DNA of 64,000 bases from Rhizomicrobium sp. (GTDB lineage: Bacteria; Pseudomonadota; Alphaproteobacteria; Micropepsales; Micropepsaceae), in assembly GCA_037200045.1 (NCBI GenBank), contig JBBCHM010000001.1:496001-560000 (forward strand), written 5' to 3'. Below, one piece after another: positions 9,547 through 19,083 of the stretch; the first letter of the stretch is position 1; the number at the start of each line of letters is the position of its first letter. Made by a program: the position numbers and the translations under genes. The notes under the pieces were generated by a model. The model did not search any database. It was not told the DNA's origin and saw nothing but the letters and a program-made list of their open reading frames with translations.

Positions 9547-10161
9547 ATGACGCAGATCTCCACATCGCCGGCCGTCGCGGGCAGGTTGCCCGCCTCGGCC
9601 ATCATCGAGAGCGTCGTGCGCGGCGGCACCGACGAGGTCGTCACCGTCGAATGGCTGCTCAAGCAATCCCCGGTCGCGGCGCGCGAGACGCTGATGCTCG
9701 TCCTGGCGCTGACCGCGCTCATTCCCGGCGCCTCGCTGCCCGCCGGCCTGATCCTCATCCTGCTCGCCGTCCCCATGCTGTTCGCCCAGGAAGGCATCTG
9801 GCTGCCCCGCTATGTCGCGGCGCGCCCGATCTCGATGCCGCGCCTGGTGCGCCTGGTCGAGCGCCTGATGCCGATCCTCAAATGGCAGGAGCGGATGATC
9901 CATCCCGTCGCCCAGCGCCTGGTCGGCCTCAGCCGCCCGTTCGGCGGGCTGCTGATCGTCGCCTTGGCCGCCACGCTTCTGGTGCCGCTGCCCTTGAGCA
10001 ACGTGCCGCCGGCGCTCGCCATCGCGATGATCGCGGTGTCGTATCTGGAGACCAGCGGCATCCTGCTCGCCGTCTCGGCGCTGTCCGGGGTGCTGTCGCT
10101 CGCCGTCACCGGCAGCACGGTATGGGCCGCGGTGGACGCCGCCCGCCTCGCGCTGGGCTAG
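9547..10161 (+). CDS. exoD: ExoD-family exopolysaccharide synthesis protein
   Basis: A 204-residue membrane protein of the ExoD family, first linked to exopolysaccharide production and alkali tolerance in rhizobia. It shows the typical VEWLLKQSPVAARETLMLVL start, GASLPAGLILILLAVPMLFAQ, and a C-terminal pair of hydrophobic hairpins. Biochemical role is not known for the family. It ends on a CTAG that also holds the stop of the convergent small gene. Confidence 0.85.
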   Translation: MTQISTSPAVAGRLPASAIIESVVRGGTDEVVTVEWLLKQSPVAARETLMLVLALTALIPGASLPAGLILILLAVPMLFAQEGIWLPRYVAARPISMPRLVRLVERLMPILKWQERMIHPVAQRLVGLSRPFGGLLIVALAATLLVPLPLSNVPPALAIAMIAVSYLETSGILLAVSALSGVLSLAVTGSTVWAAVDAARLALG

Positions 10162-10430
10162 CCGGCGCCGACGATCACTTTACAGATATGCCAGGTCGCG
10201 CCGATCGAGCGCGCCGCTTCCGCCCGGCCCGAGCCGGTCAGGATATAGGGCGCCGCCGCGGCGCCGATCGTCATCTCGAAGACCAGCGCGACCGCCAGCA
10301 CCGGCCAGCGGAACCGCGCCAGGCCGGGCGATGCCATGGGCGCCGTCCAGCCGAACAGTCTGGTCCGCACCGCGCCGGCCGCCATGCCGCACTGGCTCAA
10401 CAGGAAGGCGATGAGGGTGCAGCATGGCAT
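10158..10430 (-). CDS. small hypothetical membrane protein
   Basis: A possible 90-residue protein with two hydrophobic stretches (PCCTLIAFLLSQCGMAAGA and WPVLAVALVFEMTIGAAAA). It sits 15 bases downstream of ompW in the same direction, so it could be its operon partner. No strong ribosome binding site and no recognised family; it may not be real. Confidence 0.45.
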   Translation of the reverse strand: MPCCTLIAFLLSQCGMAAGAVRTRLFGWTAPMASPGLARFRWPVLAVALVFEMTIGAAAAPYILTGSGRAEAARSIGATWHICKVIVGAG

Positions 10431-10445
10431 GGCCGGGCGATCTTA

Positions 10446-11087
10446 TCAGAAGCGGATGCCGACGCCTGCCCCCACGATCCACGGATTGAGGTCCGCGCTG
10501 GCGCGGATCGTTCCGCCCGCCGCCTTCATGGTGGTCGAGAGGAACAGCTTCTTGGCGTCGAAGTTCACGAAATACGGCCCGTCGCCGACCGGGATGTCGA
10601 CGCCCGCCTGCAGCGCGAAGCCGGCATTGTTGGAGAAGCTGATCGGCGGATAGGCCGCGCTGTGCGCCGAATAGAAGAACGTGTAGTTCACGCCGGCGCC
10701 GACATAGGGACGGATCGAACCCGTCGGGTCGAAATGATACTGCACGGTCAGCGTCGGCGGCAGCAGCCACACGCTGCCGACATTGCCGGCGACCGAATTG
10801 TGCACCGAATGCTTCGTCGTTCCGGCGATCAGCTCGACGCCGATGTGATCGGTGATGAAATAGGTGCCGTCGACTTCGGGAATGAACGAGTCGGTGACGT
10901 CGGTCCTGCTGGCGAGCGGCGTGCCGCCGACCGTGACCTTCGCGCTGGCGTCGGGAATGACGGCCAAGCCGCGCAGGCGGACCTGGAAATGACCGGCGAC
11001 GCCGAGATCGTCGTCGTCGGCGAGGGCGGGCGAAATAGCGGCCGTGCAAACCAGCAGCGCGGCGGCGAGGCTAAGGGACATACGCAT
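10446..11087 (-). CDS. ompW: OmpW-family outer membrane protein
   Basis: A 213-residue eight-stranded outer membrane barrel of the OmpW family, thought to pass small hydrophobic molecules. A signal peptide ends near SPALADDDD. Family features include FQVRLRGLAVIPD, the LPPTLTVQYHF stretch, RPYVGAGVNYTFFY and the C-terminal aromatic VGAGVGIRF needed for barrel insertion. OmpW is a known FNR-responsive protein in enterobacteria, and here a perfect FNR/FixK box is centred 63 bases upstream of its ATG. Confidence 0.9.
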   Translation of the reverse strand: MRMSLSLAAALLVCTAAISPALADDDDLGVAGHFQVRLRGLAVIPDASAKVTVGGTPLASRTDVTDSFIPEVDGTYFITDHIGVELIAGTTKHSVHNSVAGNVGSVWLLPPTLTVQYHFDPTGSIRPYVGAGVNYTFFYSAHSAAYPPISFSNNAGFALQAGVDIPVGDGPYFVNFDAKKLFLSTTMKAAGGTIRASADLNPWIVGAGVGIRF

Positions 11088-11143
11088 GAGAGCAGCTCCT
11101 TGATGCAGCGCCGTCGTTGGTAATCGCGCGCGCCCCCGAACGG

Positions 11144-11157
11144 TTGATCGCGATCAA
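11144..11157. promoter_or_regulatory. FNR/FixK box upstream of ompW
   Basis: TTGATCGCGATCAA, a perfect TTGAT-N4-ATCAA dyad matching the FNR/FixK/Dnr consensus. Centre is 63 bases before the ompW ATG. It could also act on the divergent ferredoxin gene about 160 bases away. Confidence 0.8.
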
Positions 11158-11240
11158 TGCCGGCCGCCGATCGCGCCTATCGCCGGACGCCGTTGCGTCT
11201 CGGGCACATTGTGGTTGTTGCGTATGGCGCGATGTCGCGG

Positions 11241-11254
11241 TTGCGCTCGATCAA
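11241..11254. promoter_or_regulatory. degenerate FNR/FixK-like box upstream of ferredoxin
   Basis: TTGCGCTCGATCAA keeps the ATCAA half and TTG of the other half. Its centre is 65 bases before the ferredoxin ATG, almost the same offset as the two perfect boxes on either side, which supports a functional weak site. Confidence 0.45.
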
Positions 11255-11312
11255 GGTCGCGCCGCGAAGCGCGCGGCCACGCTACCCAAGGAAACGCTCA
11301 CGGGTTCGTCGC

Positions 11313-11633
11313 ATGGTCCGCGTCAATTTCATCGATCATCAAGGCACGCGTCGCGAAGTCGACGTGAAGGAGGGACTCTCGGTGATGGAGGGCGCGGTGC
11401 GCCACGGCATTCCCGGCATCGAGGGCGATTGCGGCGGCGCCTGCGCCTGCGCCACCTGCCATGTCTATGTCGATCCGCAGTGGTATCCCAAGCTCGCCCC
11501 GCCCAACCCGCTCGAGCGCGACATGCTCGACATGGCGATCAAGCCCGGTGCGTTCAGCCGTCTGGCGTGCCAGATCGAAGTCACCCCGGCGCTCGACGGC
11601 CTGACCGTGCGCACGCCGATTTCTCAGTATTGA
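11313..11633 (+). CDS. [2Fe-2S] ferredoxin, adrenodoxin type
   Basis: A 106-residue electron carrier. Cluster ligands are C40, C46, C49 and C86, the exact C-x5-C-x2-C-x36-C spacing of adrenodoxin/FdxB-type plant-like ferredoxins. The ATG at 11313 gives MVRVNFIDHQGTRREVDV, a normal start; upstream codons are arginine-rich and unlikely to be translated. It lies 106 bases before the diiron protein and is a good candidate for its electron donor. No ferredoxin reductase is adjacent. Confidence 0.9.
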   Translation: MVRVNFIDHQGTRREVDVKEGLSVMEGAVRHGIPGIEGDCGGACACATCHVYVDPQWYPKLAPPNPLERDMLDMAIKPGAFSRLACQIEVTPALDGLTVRTPISQY

Positions 11634-11671
11634 TAGGATGTTAGGGAAGGGGCTGCGGCGTCTTGGCGGGT

Positions 11672-11685
11672 TTGATCCAGATCAA
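11672..11685. promoter_or_regulatory. FNR/FixK box upstream of diiron protein
   Basis: TTGATCCAGATCAA, a perfect TTGAT-N4-ATCAA dyad centred 61 bases before the ATG at 11740. If used as a class II activator site it would put the transcript start about 20 bases upstream of the coding region. Confidence 0.8.
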
Positions 11686-11739
11686 AATCCAAAACTGACA
11701 CAGGCGTCATCTTTCGTCCGACGCAAGGAGGAAACCGAC

Positions 11740-12846
11740 ATGGCAAGCAGCACCGCCAAGATCGTCACCAAAGGCGACTGGAAAGTCTCGATGACGCCCG
11801 ACGACCTTTATCGCAATCCGATGGAGATCGCCTGGACCTTCGACTACGCGCTCGGCAAGGGAAAGGTCGAGGATCTCTACAAGCGCGCCAAGCAGAACCA
11901 GTGGGACTCCGACGAGCTTCTGCCGTGGGACACCCAGGTTGATCCGTCCAAGCCGATGGTGTCCGACCGCTCCTCGATGTTCCACAAGATGCCGTTCTTC
12001 GCCAAGCTGTCGAAGAGTCAGCGCGAGACCTTCACCGCCCATTCGACCGCGCAATTGCTCTCGCAATTCCTGCACGGCGAGCAGGGCGCGCTGATGACGG
12101 CGGCCTGCGTGACGCATTCGGTGCCCGACGCCAAGGCCAAGCTCTACGCCGCGTCGCAGACGATGGACGAGGCGCGCCATGTCGAGGTCTATTCGAAATA
12201 CTGCGACAAGATCGCGATGGTCTATCCGATGTCGCCCTGGCTGAAGACGCTGATCGACGCGACGCTGAAATCGGACCGCTACGAGAAGGTCATGATCGGC
12301 ATGAACATGATCGTCGAAGGCCTCGCGCTCGGCGCCTTCAACAACATGTACCATTCCACGACCTGCCCGCTGCTCAAGGCGCTGACCTTCAACGTGATGC
12401 GCGACGAATCGCGCCACGTCTCGTTCGGCCATGCCTATCTCGGTCCGGTCATCGCCAAGCTGGACGAAGCCGAGCGCGAGGAACTGGCGGAATTCGCCTT
12501 CAACGCGATCAACATCATCGTCCAGGCGACGATGACCCAGGACGCCCAGGGCCTCGCCAGCCGCTTCGATCCGGGCTTCATGGAGGTGTTGGCCAATTCC
12601 GGCATCGACGCCGACGATTTCTTCAAGGGCATGCACGAAGCGGCGGAGGAGGGCATCCTGCAGGAACTGCCGCCCGGCCAGATTCATTCGCTGAAGGATC
12701 TGATGCTGCCCGCCATCGCCCGCGTCGGCCTGATCACGCCGACGGTGCGCAAGAAATACGAAGAGGTCGGCATCCCGATCTTCGACGATCTCCACGTCCT
12801 CAATGCCATGGAAGGCGGCAATCCGCAGGCCATGGCGGCCGAATAG
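11740..12846 (+). CDS. ferritin-like diiron oxygenase-type protein
   Basis: A 368-residue helical protein with a complete ferritin-superfamily diiron site: E114, E144-x2-H147 (DEARH), E193 (VEGLALG) and E223-x2-H226 (DESRH). Four Glu and two His in this order match ribonucleotide-reductase/monooxygenase-like diiron proteins, which activate O2; the substrate is unknown. The start at 11740 has a strong AAGGAGGAAA site. A ferredoxin gene lies just upstream and HemN downstream, both low-oxygen functions, and a perfect FNR/FixK box precedes it. Alternative roles are a fatty-acyl or amine oxygenase, or an O2 scavenger. Confidence 0.8.
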   Translation: MASSTAKIVTKGDWKVSMTPDDLYRNPMEIAWTFDYALGKGKVEDLYKRAKQNQWDSDELLPWDTQVDPSKPMVSDRSSMFHKMPFFAKLSKSQRETFTAHSTAQLLSQFLHGEQGALMTAACVTHSVPDAKAKLYAASQTMDEARHVEVYSKYCDKIAMVYPMSPWLKTLIDATLKSDRYEKVMIGMNMIVEGLALGAFNNMYHSTTCPLLKALTFNVMRDESRHVSFGHAYLGPVIAKLDEAEREELAEFAFNAINIIVQATMTQDAQGLASRFDPGFMEVLANSGIDADDFFKGMHEAAEEGILQELPPGQIHSLKDLMLPAIARVGLITPTVRKKYEEVGIPIFDDLHVLNAMEGGNPQAMAAE

Positions 12847-12889
12847 CGTGTCCCCTCGTCCCCCTCCAAGAAGGGGGCATGCTAGACCT

Positions 12890-12932
12890 GCTCCCGGTCC
12901 AATCCCCCCTTGGACCGGGAGCATTCTTTTTT
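12890..12932 (+). terminator. intrinsic terminator before hemN
   Basis: A 13-bp perfect stem (12890-12902 with 12910-12922, GCTCCCGGTCCAA) followed by ATTCTTTTTT. It separates the diiron gene from hemN but leaves only 20 bases before the hemN ATG. A second small hairpin lies at 12860-12877. Confidence 0.8.
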
Positions 12933-12952
12933 CCGGGGCCAAGTTCGCGTCG

Positions 12953-14296
12953 ATGAGAAATCCCGAAGAAATCTTCGCCGCCCGCGTGCCGCGCTATACG
13001 AGCTATCCCACCGCGCCGCATTTCCATGCCGGCGTCGATGCCGCCGTCTATCGCGGCTGGCTCGAGGCGCTCGATCCGGCCGCGCCGCTGTCGCTCTATG
13101 TCCACATCCCGTTCTGCGACACGCTGTGCTGGTTCTGCGGCTGCCACACCAGGGTCGTGAACACCTATTCGCCGCTGGCCGGCTATCTCGACCTCTTGCT
13201 GCGCGAGATCGGGCTGGTCGCCGACGCCTTGGGCGCGCGCCGCCGCGTGACGCATATCCATTGGGGCGGCGGTTCGCCGACCATGCTCAGGCCCGCCGAC
13301 ATGCGCCGGCTGAACGCCTTTCTGCGCGAGCGTTTCGATGTCGCGCCGGACGCCGAATTCGCCATCGAGATCGATCCGCGCGGCTTCACGCCGGAGCTGT
13401 CGCGCGCGCTGGCGGATATCGGCGTCACCCGCGCCAGCATCGGGGTGCAGGATTTCGATCCGGCGGTGCAGCGCGCCATCAACCGCATCCAGGATTTCGA
13501 AACCACCGCGAAATGCGTCAGCCTGCTGCGTGGCGACGGCATCGACAAGCTCAGCATCGACCTGATCTACGGCCTGCCGCATCAGACGGCGGAAGGCTTG
13601 TGGAACACGATCGACCAGGTCCTGACGCTCGATCCCGACCGGCTGGCGATCTTCGGCTACGCCCATGTGCCCGGCTTCAAGAAACACCAGGAGCTGATTC
13701 CGCAATCGGCGCTGCCCGGCCTCAAGGAGCGTTTCGCGCAGGCCGAGGCCGCGCGCGAGCAATTGCTCGCCGCTGGCTATGTCGCGGTCGGCCTCGATCA
13801 CTTCGCCAAGCCGGGCGATCCCATGGCGGTCGCCAAGGCCGAAGGCACGCTGGCGCGCAATTTCCAGGGCTACACCACCGACACCGCGCCCGCCTTGATC
13901 GGTTTCGGCGCCTCGTCGATCGGCTCGCTGCCCCAGGGCTATGTCCAGAACCTGACCGACGTGCCGGCCTGGCGCGCGGCGCTGCTCAAGGTCGAGCTAC
14001 CCGTCGCGCGCGGCGTCGCGCTGACCGAGGAGGACCGCATCCGCCGCGAAGTGATCGAACGGCTGATGTGCGATCTCGAAGTCGATCTCGCGGCGGTGGC
14101 GCGCCGTTACGGCCGCGCCCCCGCGATGTTCGCCGACGCGCTGGCCGATCTGCAAAGCCAGGCCCGCGACGGGATCGTGCAGGTCGATGGCTGGTACGTT
14201 CGCGTGCCAGACGCCTGGCGCCCCGCCATCCGCATCGTCTGCGCCGCGTTCGATACGTATCTCAGCAAGGCCGGCACCCACTCCGTCGCGGTGTAG
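12953..14296 (+). CDS. hemN: oxygen-independent coproporphyrinogen III oxidase
   Basis: Radical-SAM enzyme that decarboxylates coproporphyrinogen III to protoporphyrinogen IX without O2. The 447-residue protein has the 4Fe-4S/SAM motif C55-x3-C59-x2-C62 followed by GC, then HWGGGSPTML, EIDPRGFT, GVQDFDPAVQRAINR and DLIYGLPHQT, and a HemN C-terminal domain (RNFQGYTTD). PRYTSYPTAPHF near the N-terminus distinguishes it from HemW. The ATG at 12953 lies just after a terminator, so expression may depend on readthrough or a promoter inside the preceding region. Confidence 0.95.
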   Translation: MRNPEEIFAARVPRYTSYPTAPHFHAGVDAAVYRGWLEALDPAAPLSLYVHIPFCDTLCWFCGCHTRVVNTYSPLAGYLDLLLREIGLVADALGARRRVTHIHWGGGSPTMLRPADMRRLNAFLRERFDVAPDAEFAIEIDPRGFTPELSRALADIGVTRASIGVQDFDPAVQRAINRIQDFETTAKCVSLLRGDGIDKLSIDLIYGLPHQTAEGLWNTIDQVLTLDPDRLAIFGYAHVPGFKKHQELIPQSALPGLKERFAQAEAAREQLLAAGYVAVGLDHFAKPGDPMAVAKAEGTLARNFQGYTTDTAPALIGFGASSIGSLPQGYVQNLTDVPAWRAALLKVELPVARGVALTEEDRIRREVIERLMCDLEVDLAAVARRYGRAPAMFADALADLQSQARDGIVQVDGWYVRVPDAWRPAIRIVCAAFDTYLSKAGTHSVAV

Positions 14297-14331
14297 AGCC
14301 AGTTGTTTTCAAGCCGACGCACCCATACCGG

Positions 14332-14353
14332 TGTCATGGCCCGCGAATGCGGG
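14332..14353 (+). repeat. left half of a palindromic repeat split by IS110
   Basis: TGTCATGGCCCGCGAATGCG plus GG is the first 22 bases of the GGCCCGC-type repeat; its other half resumes at 15501. The GG at 14352-14353 recurs at 15501-15502. Confidence 0.9.
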
Positions 14354-14364
14354 TGACTGTGTTG

Positions 14365-15480
<1,116 letters not shown>

Positions 15481-15500
15481 CCCGCAAGAACACACATACA

Positions 15501-15579
15501 GGCCACCCAGGTGACGATTGCGCTGGCTTCGAAGGAATTGGCGTTTCAACTGGGTGGCCCGCATTCGCGGGCCATGACA
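15501..15579. repeat. right half of split repeat plus inverted partner
   Basis: 15501-15515 (GGCCACCCAGGTGAC) completes the repeat begun at 14332; 15546-15579 is the inverted partner unit. Without the IS this would be an ordinary inverted pair like that at 2547-2670. Confidence 0.88.
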
Positions 15580-15616
15580 ATTTTGGTTTGATGATTCCAA
15601 CGGATCGCAACGCGCT

Positions 15617-17206
15617 CTAAAACCGCCGCGGCCCATCCCTGAGGATTTCCCGCGCCGCGTTGTGGCCGGGCGCGCCGGTCACGCCACCGCCCGGATGCGT
15701 GCCCGCGCCGCACATATAGAGCCCCTTCACCGGGCCGCGATAATTGCCGTGCCCCAGCACCGGCCGCGCCGAGAACATCTGGTCAAGCTCGAGCCTGCCA
15801 TGCATGATATCGCCGCCGACGAGCCCGAACGTCCGTTCGAGATCGAGCGGGCTCAGCGCCTGCATCCCCAGCACCGAATTGCGGAATCCCGGCGCGAACC
15901 CGTCCACCGTATCGATCATCAATTGCGCGACCTCGGCGCGGTGATCGTCCCACGACCGTCCGCCGGAAAGCTGCGGCGCGACGTGCTGGCAGAACAGGCT
16001 CGCGACATGGCGCCCCGGCGGCGCGAGGCTGTCGTCCACCGTCGAGGGGATCAGCATCTCCACGATCGGCGCCTTCGACCAGCCGCCGGCCCGCGCGTCG
16101 GCGAAGGCGCGGTCCATATAGCCGAGGCTCGGCGCCAGGATGATCCCGGCGGTCAGGTGCGGCCCGGCCTGCGGCAGGCAGGTGAAGCGCGGCAGCTCCG
16201 ACAGCGCGACATTCATCCGGAAGGTGCCCGAGCCGTTGCGATAGCGCGCGATCCGCTCGCGGAAATCGGGCGGCAGCACCGCCGGATCGATCATCCTGCC
16301 GAACAGCAGCTTGGGATTGAGATTGGACACGATGCGCGCCGCGCCCAGCGTCTCGCCCGTTTGCGTCACCACGCCGGCGGCGCGGCCATCTTTCACGACG
16401 ATCTCCGTCACCGCGCAATCGGTGCGGATCTCGACGCCGCGTTCGCGGCAGGCCGCCGCCATCGCCTGGGTGATCGCGCCCATGCCGCCGATGGCGTGGC
16501 CCCACGCGCCCCTGACGCCGTTCGCCTCGCCGAAGACGTGATGCAGCAGCACATAGGCCGAGCCCGGCGTGTAGGGGCTGGCGTAATTGCCGACGACGGC
16601 ATCGAAGCCGAGCACCGCCTTGATCGGATCGCTCTCGAACCATCCGTCCAGCCAGTCGCCGCCCGATTGGGTGAACAGCGACAGCAGATCGCGCCGCCCG
16701 GTGAGGTCGAGCCGCGACAGCCGCCGCCCGAGGCTCGCGCTTTTCAGCAGCTCCGGCAGCGCCGCGGTCCATCCGTCCGAGGTCAAATTGGGCGGCGTCA
16801 CCAGAACCAGTTCGCGCAGCACGTCGGCTATCGCGTCCAGCCGCGCGCTGTAGGCGCCGAACGCCCGCGCGTCCTTGGCCGAGAATTTCGCGATCTCCTC
16901 GGCGCCCGTGCCCGCGAGATAATCGCGGTCGTTCACCGGCAGAAAGTTCGAGACCTGGCGGTTGACGACGCGCAGCCCGTGGCGCGGCAAATCGAGGTCG
17001 CGGATGACCTTGGGATTGAGCAGCGAGACGGTGTAGCTCGCGACCGAATTGCGGAAGCCCGGGAAGAACTCCTCGGTGACCGCCGCTCCGCCGACGACGC
17101 CGCGCCGCTCCAGCACCGTGACCTTGAGCCCCGCGCGCGCGAGATAGAAGGCGCAAACCAGCCCGTTATGTCCCCCGCCGACGACGATGACGTCCGTTTC
17201 GTTCAT
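15617..17206 (-). CDS. phytoene-dehydrogenase-like FAD oxidoreductase
   Basis: A 529-residue flavoprotein of the NAD(P)/FAD-dependent COG1233 group (CrtI/PYROXD2-like). The N-terminal dinucleotide-binding site is DVIVVGGGHNGLVCAFYLA followed by ERR..VGGAA; the C-terminal FAD contact is LYMCGAGTHPGGGVTGAPG. No carotenoid genes are nearby, so a carotenoid role is unlikely; many alphaproteobacterial members have no known substrate. It is monocistronic or leads no visible operon, bounded by repeats on both sides. Confidence 0.85.
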   Translation of the reverse strand: MNETDVIVVGGGHNGLVCAFYLARAGLKVTVLERRGVVGGAAVTEEFFPGFRNSVASYTVSLLNPKVIRDLDLPRHGLRVVNRQVSNFLPVNDRDYLAGTGAEEIAKFSAKDARAFGAYSARLDAIADVLRELVLVTPPNLTSDGWTAALPELLKSASLGRRLSRLDLTGRRDLLSLFTQSGGDWLDGWFESDPIKAVLGFDAVVGNYASPYTPGSAYVLLHHVFGEANGVRGAWGHAIGGMGAITQAMAAACRERGVEIRTDCAVTEIVVKDGRAAGVVTQTGETLGAARIVSNLNPKLLFGRMIDPAVLPPDFRERIARYRNGSGTFRMNVALSELPRFTCLPQAGPHLTAGIILAPSLGYMDRAFADARAGGWSKAPIVEMLIPSTVDDSLAPPGRHVASLFCQHVAPQLSGGRSWDDHRAEVAQLMIDTVDGFAPGFRNSVLGMQALSPLDLERTFGLVGGDIMHGRLELDQMFSARPVLGHGNYRGPVKGLYMCGAGTHPGGGVTGAPGHNAAREILRDGPRRF

Positions 17207-17216
17207 CCAGCCACTG

Positions 17217-17251
17217 TGTCATGGCCCGCGAATGCGAGCCACCCAGGTGAC
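17217..17251 (+). repeat. single palindromic repeat unit
   Basis: A GGCCCGC-type unit with one stem mismatch (GCGAGCC instead of GCGGGCC) and no inverted partner nearby. Confidence 0.8.
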
Positions 17252-17279
17252 GCCCGGGCGATCCCGCCCTACCGGTCCT

Positions 17280-18446
17280 TCAACGCTTGGCGCCCAGAAG
17301 ATTGCGCGCCACGACCCATTTGTGCACCTCGGTCGGGCCGTCATAGATGCGCATGGTGCGCAGCTTGGCCTGCATCAATTGCAGCGGCAATTCCTTGGTC
17401 ATGCCCATCGCGCCATGCGCCTGCATCGCGCGGTCGACGATCTCGTAGGCCATCTCGGTCGCGAACGCCTTGATCATCGAGATTTCCAGCCGCACGTCGC
17501 GCCCCTGGTCGAGCTTCCAGGCGCAGTCATAGGTCATCAGCCGCGCCGCGTGGATCTTGGTCGCCGCGTCCGCCACCCACCATTGGATCGCCTGGCGCTC
17601 CGACAGCGGCTGGCCGAAGGTCACGCGCGTCGGCGCGAAGGCGCAGATCATGTCGAGGGCGCGCTGCGCCATGCCGATCGACCACGCCGCCATCTCCAGC
17701 CGTCGCGTGCCCAGCCTTATCTGCATCGGCGCGAAGCCCGCGCCTTCGGTGCCGAGCAGCTTCCAGCCCTCGACCCGGCAATCCTCCAGCGCGATCTCGA
17801 AGGTCGCCGCGCCCCCGATCATCGGGATGCGCCTGAGCACGTTGAAGCCCGGCGCGCCCTTGTCCACCAGAAACGCCGAGATGCCGCCGCGCGCGCCTTT
17901 CTCCTTGTTGGTCACCGCCATCACGATGGTGAAATCGGCGTGGTCGGCGCGGCTGATCCAGATCTTCCGCCCATTCAATATCCAGTCCTCGCCGTCGCGC
18001 ACCGCGCGGGTGATCATCCCGGCGGGATCGGCGCCGGCGCCGGGCTCGGAGATGCCGATCGCCGACACCGTCTCGCCGCGCACATAGGGCGCCAGATAGG
18101 CCTCGCGCTGGCGCGGGTTCACCGTCGCCATCAGCATGCGCAAATTCGGCGAGTCCGGCGGCAGGGTATAGGGCGTGACCGTGCGGCCGAGCTCCTCGTT
18201 GACCCCGACCAGCGCCACGGCGGGCAGGTCGGCGCCGCCGATATCCTCCGGCGCGTCGAGGCCCCATAGCCCCAATTCCTTGGACACCTTGTCGATCCGC
18301 GCCGTCTCCGTCGCGCCGATGGAGAGGCCCTGGCCCTTGGCCTCGCGCTCCAGCACGCCGGCCTCCAGCGGCATCAACTCGTCCGCGACGAAGCGATGCA
18401 CCAGATCCTTCAGCATGCGGTGTTCTTCGGAAAGCTCGAAATCCAT
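17280..18446 (-). CDS. acyl-CoA dehydrogenase
   Basis: A 388-residue FAD enzyme oxidising an acyl-CoA. The N-terminal helical domain (DFELSEEHRMLKDLVHRFV), the flavin loop ISEPGAGADPAGM and WILNGRKIWISRADHADF, and the C-terminal RIYDGPTEVHKWVVARNLL are clear. The usual catalytic Glu of the YEGT motif is Asp here (YDGPTEVH), as in the ACAD10/11-like branch. It lies just downstream of the carboxymuconolactone-decarboxylase-like gene in the same direction, suggesting a small degradative operon. Confidence 0.9.
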   Translation of the reverse strand: MDFELSEEHRMLKDLVHRFVADELMPLEAGVLEREAKGQGLSIGATETARIDKVSKELGLWGLDAPEDIGGADLPAVALVGVNEELGRTVTPYTLPPDSPNLRMLMATVNPRQREAYLAPYVRGETVSAIGISEPGAGADPAGMITRAVRDGEDWILNGRKIWISRADHADFTIVMAVTNKEKGARGGISAFLVDKGAPGFNVLRRIPMIGGAATFEIALEDCRVEGWKLLGTEGAGFAPMQIRLGTRRLEMAAWSIGMAQRALDMICAFAPTRVTFGQPLSERQAIQWWVADAATKIHAARLMTYDCAWKLDQGRDVRLEISMIKAFATEMAYEIVDRAMQAHGAMGMTKELPLQLMQAKLRTMRIYDGPTEVHKWVVARNLLGAKR

Positions 18447-18485
18447 GGCGTCGATCCTTGTGCAAGGCGATAGCGGCCGTCTCGC

Positions 18486-19046
18486 TCAATATCCCTTGAG
18501 GTCGGGATCGAGCGTCAGCCCCTCGTCGAGCTGCACGCCGAAGCTGTTCAGCAGCATCGACACCTGGGTGTATTGCGCCGCGGTGAACACCACGTCCATG
18601 CACTGCTTCTGGGTGAAGCGCTCGCCGAGCGCCTTCCATGTCGCGTCGCCGATGAACTGGTCGGCGTGCAGCTCGTCGCTGGCCCGGATCAGCGCCGCGT
18701 CGGCCGCGTCCCAGCCGGCGTCGGCGCCCTGCTTGATGCGCGCGACCTCGTCGTCCGTCAGCCCCTCGCGCTTGCCGATGCGGACATGCTGGGCCCATTC
18801 ATAGCCCGATTTGCACAGGAACCCGGTGCGCAGGATCACGATCTCGCGGTCGCGCGGCGACAGCTCGTTGCGCCGCGACAACACATAGCCGCCCCATTGG
18901 TTGAAGCGGTCGAGCGCCTTGGGCGCGCGCGCCAGCGTGCGGAAGATGTTGAACACCGGACTGCCGAACGGCTTCAGCACCTCCTTCTGCTCGTCGTTCA
19001 ATTCCGCGTCGCTCAAGGGCGTGATGCGGGGCGTGGCCAGGCGCAT
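18486..19046 (-). CDS. carboxymuconolactone decarboxylase/AhpD-family protein
   Basis: A 186-residue CMD-family protein. The core REIVILRTGFLCKSGYEWAQHVRIGKREGL resembles the AhpD-like helices, but the CxxC-type redox pair is reduced to one Cys (LCKSGYEW), so peroxidase activity of the AhpD type is doubtful. Such proteins often accompany acyl-CoA dehydrogenases in aromatic or steroid-like degradation clusters; the dehydrogenase follows 40 bases downstream. Confidence 0.83.
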   Translation of the reverse strand: MRLATPRITPLSDAELNDEQKEVLKPFGSPVFNIFRTLARAPKALDRFNQWGGYVLSRRNELSPRDREIVILRTGFLCKSGYEWAQHVRIGKREGLTDDEVARIKQGADAGWDAADAALIRASDELHADQFIGDATWKALGERFTQKQCMDVVFTAAQYTQVSMLLNSFGVQLDEGLTLDPDLKGY

Positions 19047-19083
19047 GGGTTTCCTCCGGATGCCGTTTTGCCGTCAGCGTAGC

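Noticed and set aside
15617..17206. Carotenoid biosynthesis role for the FAD oxidoreductase
   Set aside because: No crtB, crtE or crtY neighbours; the COG1233 group includes many non-carotenoid enzymes.
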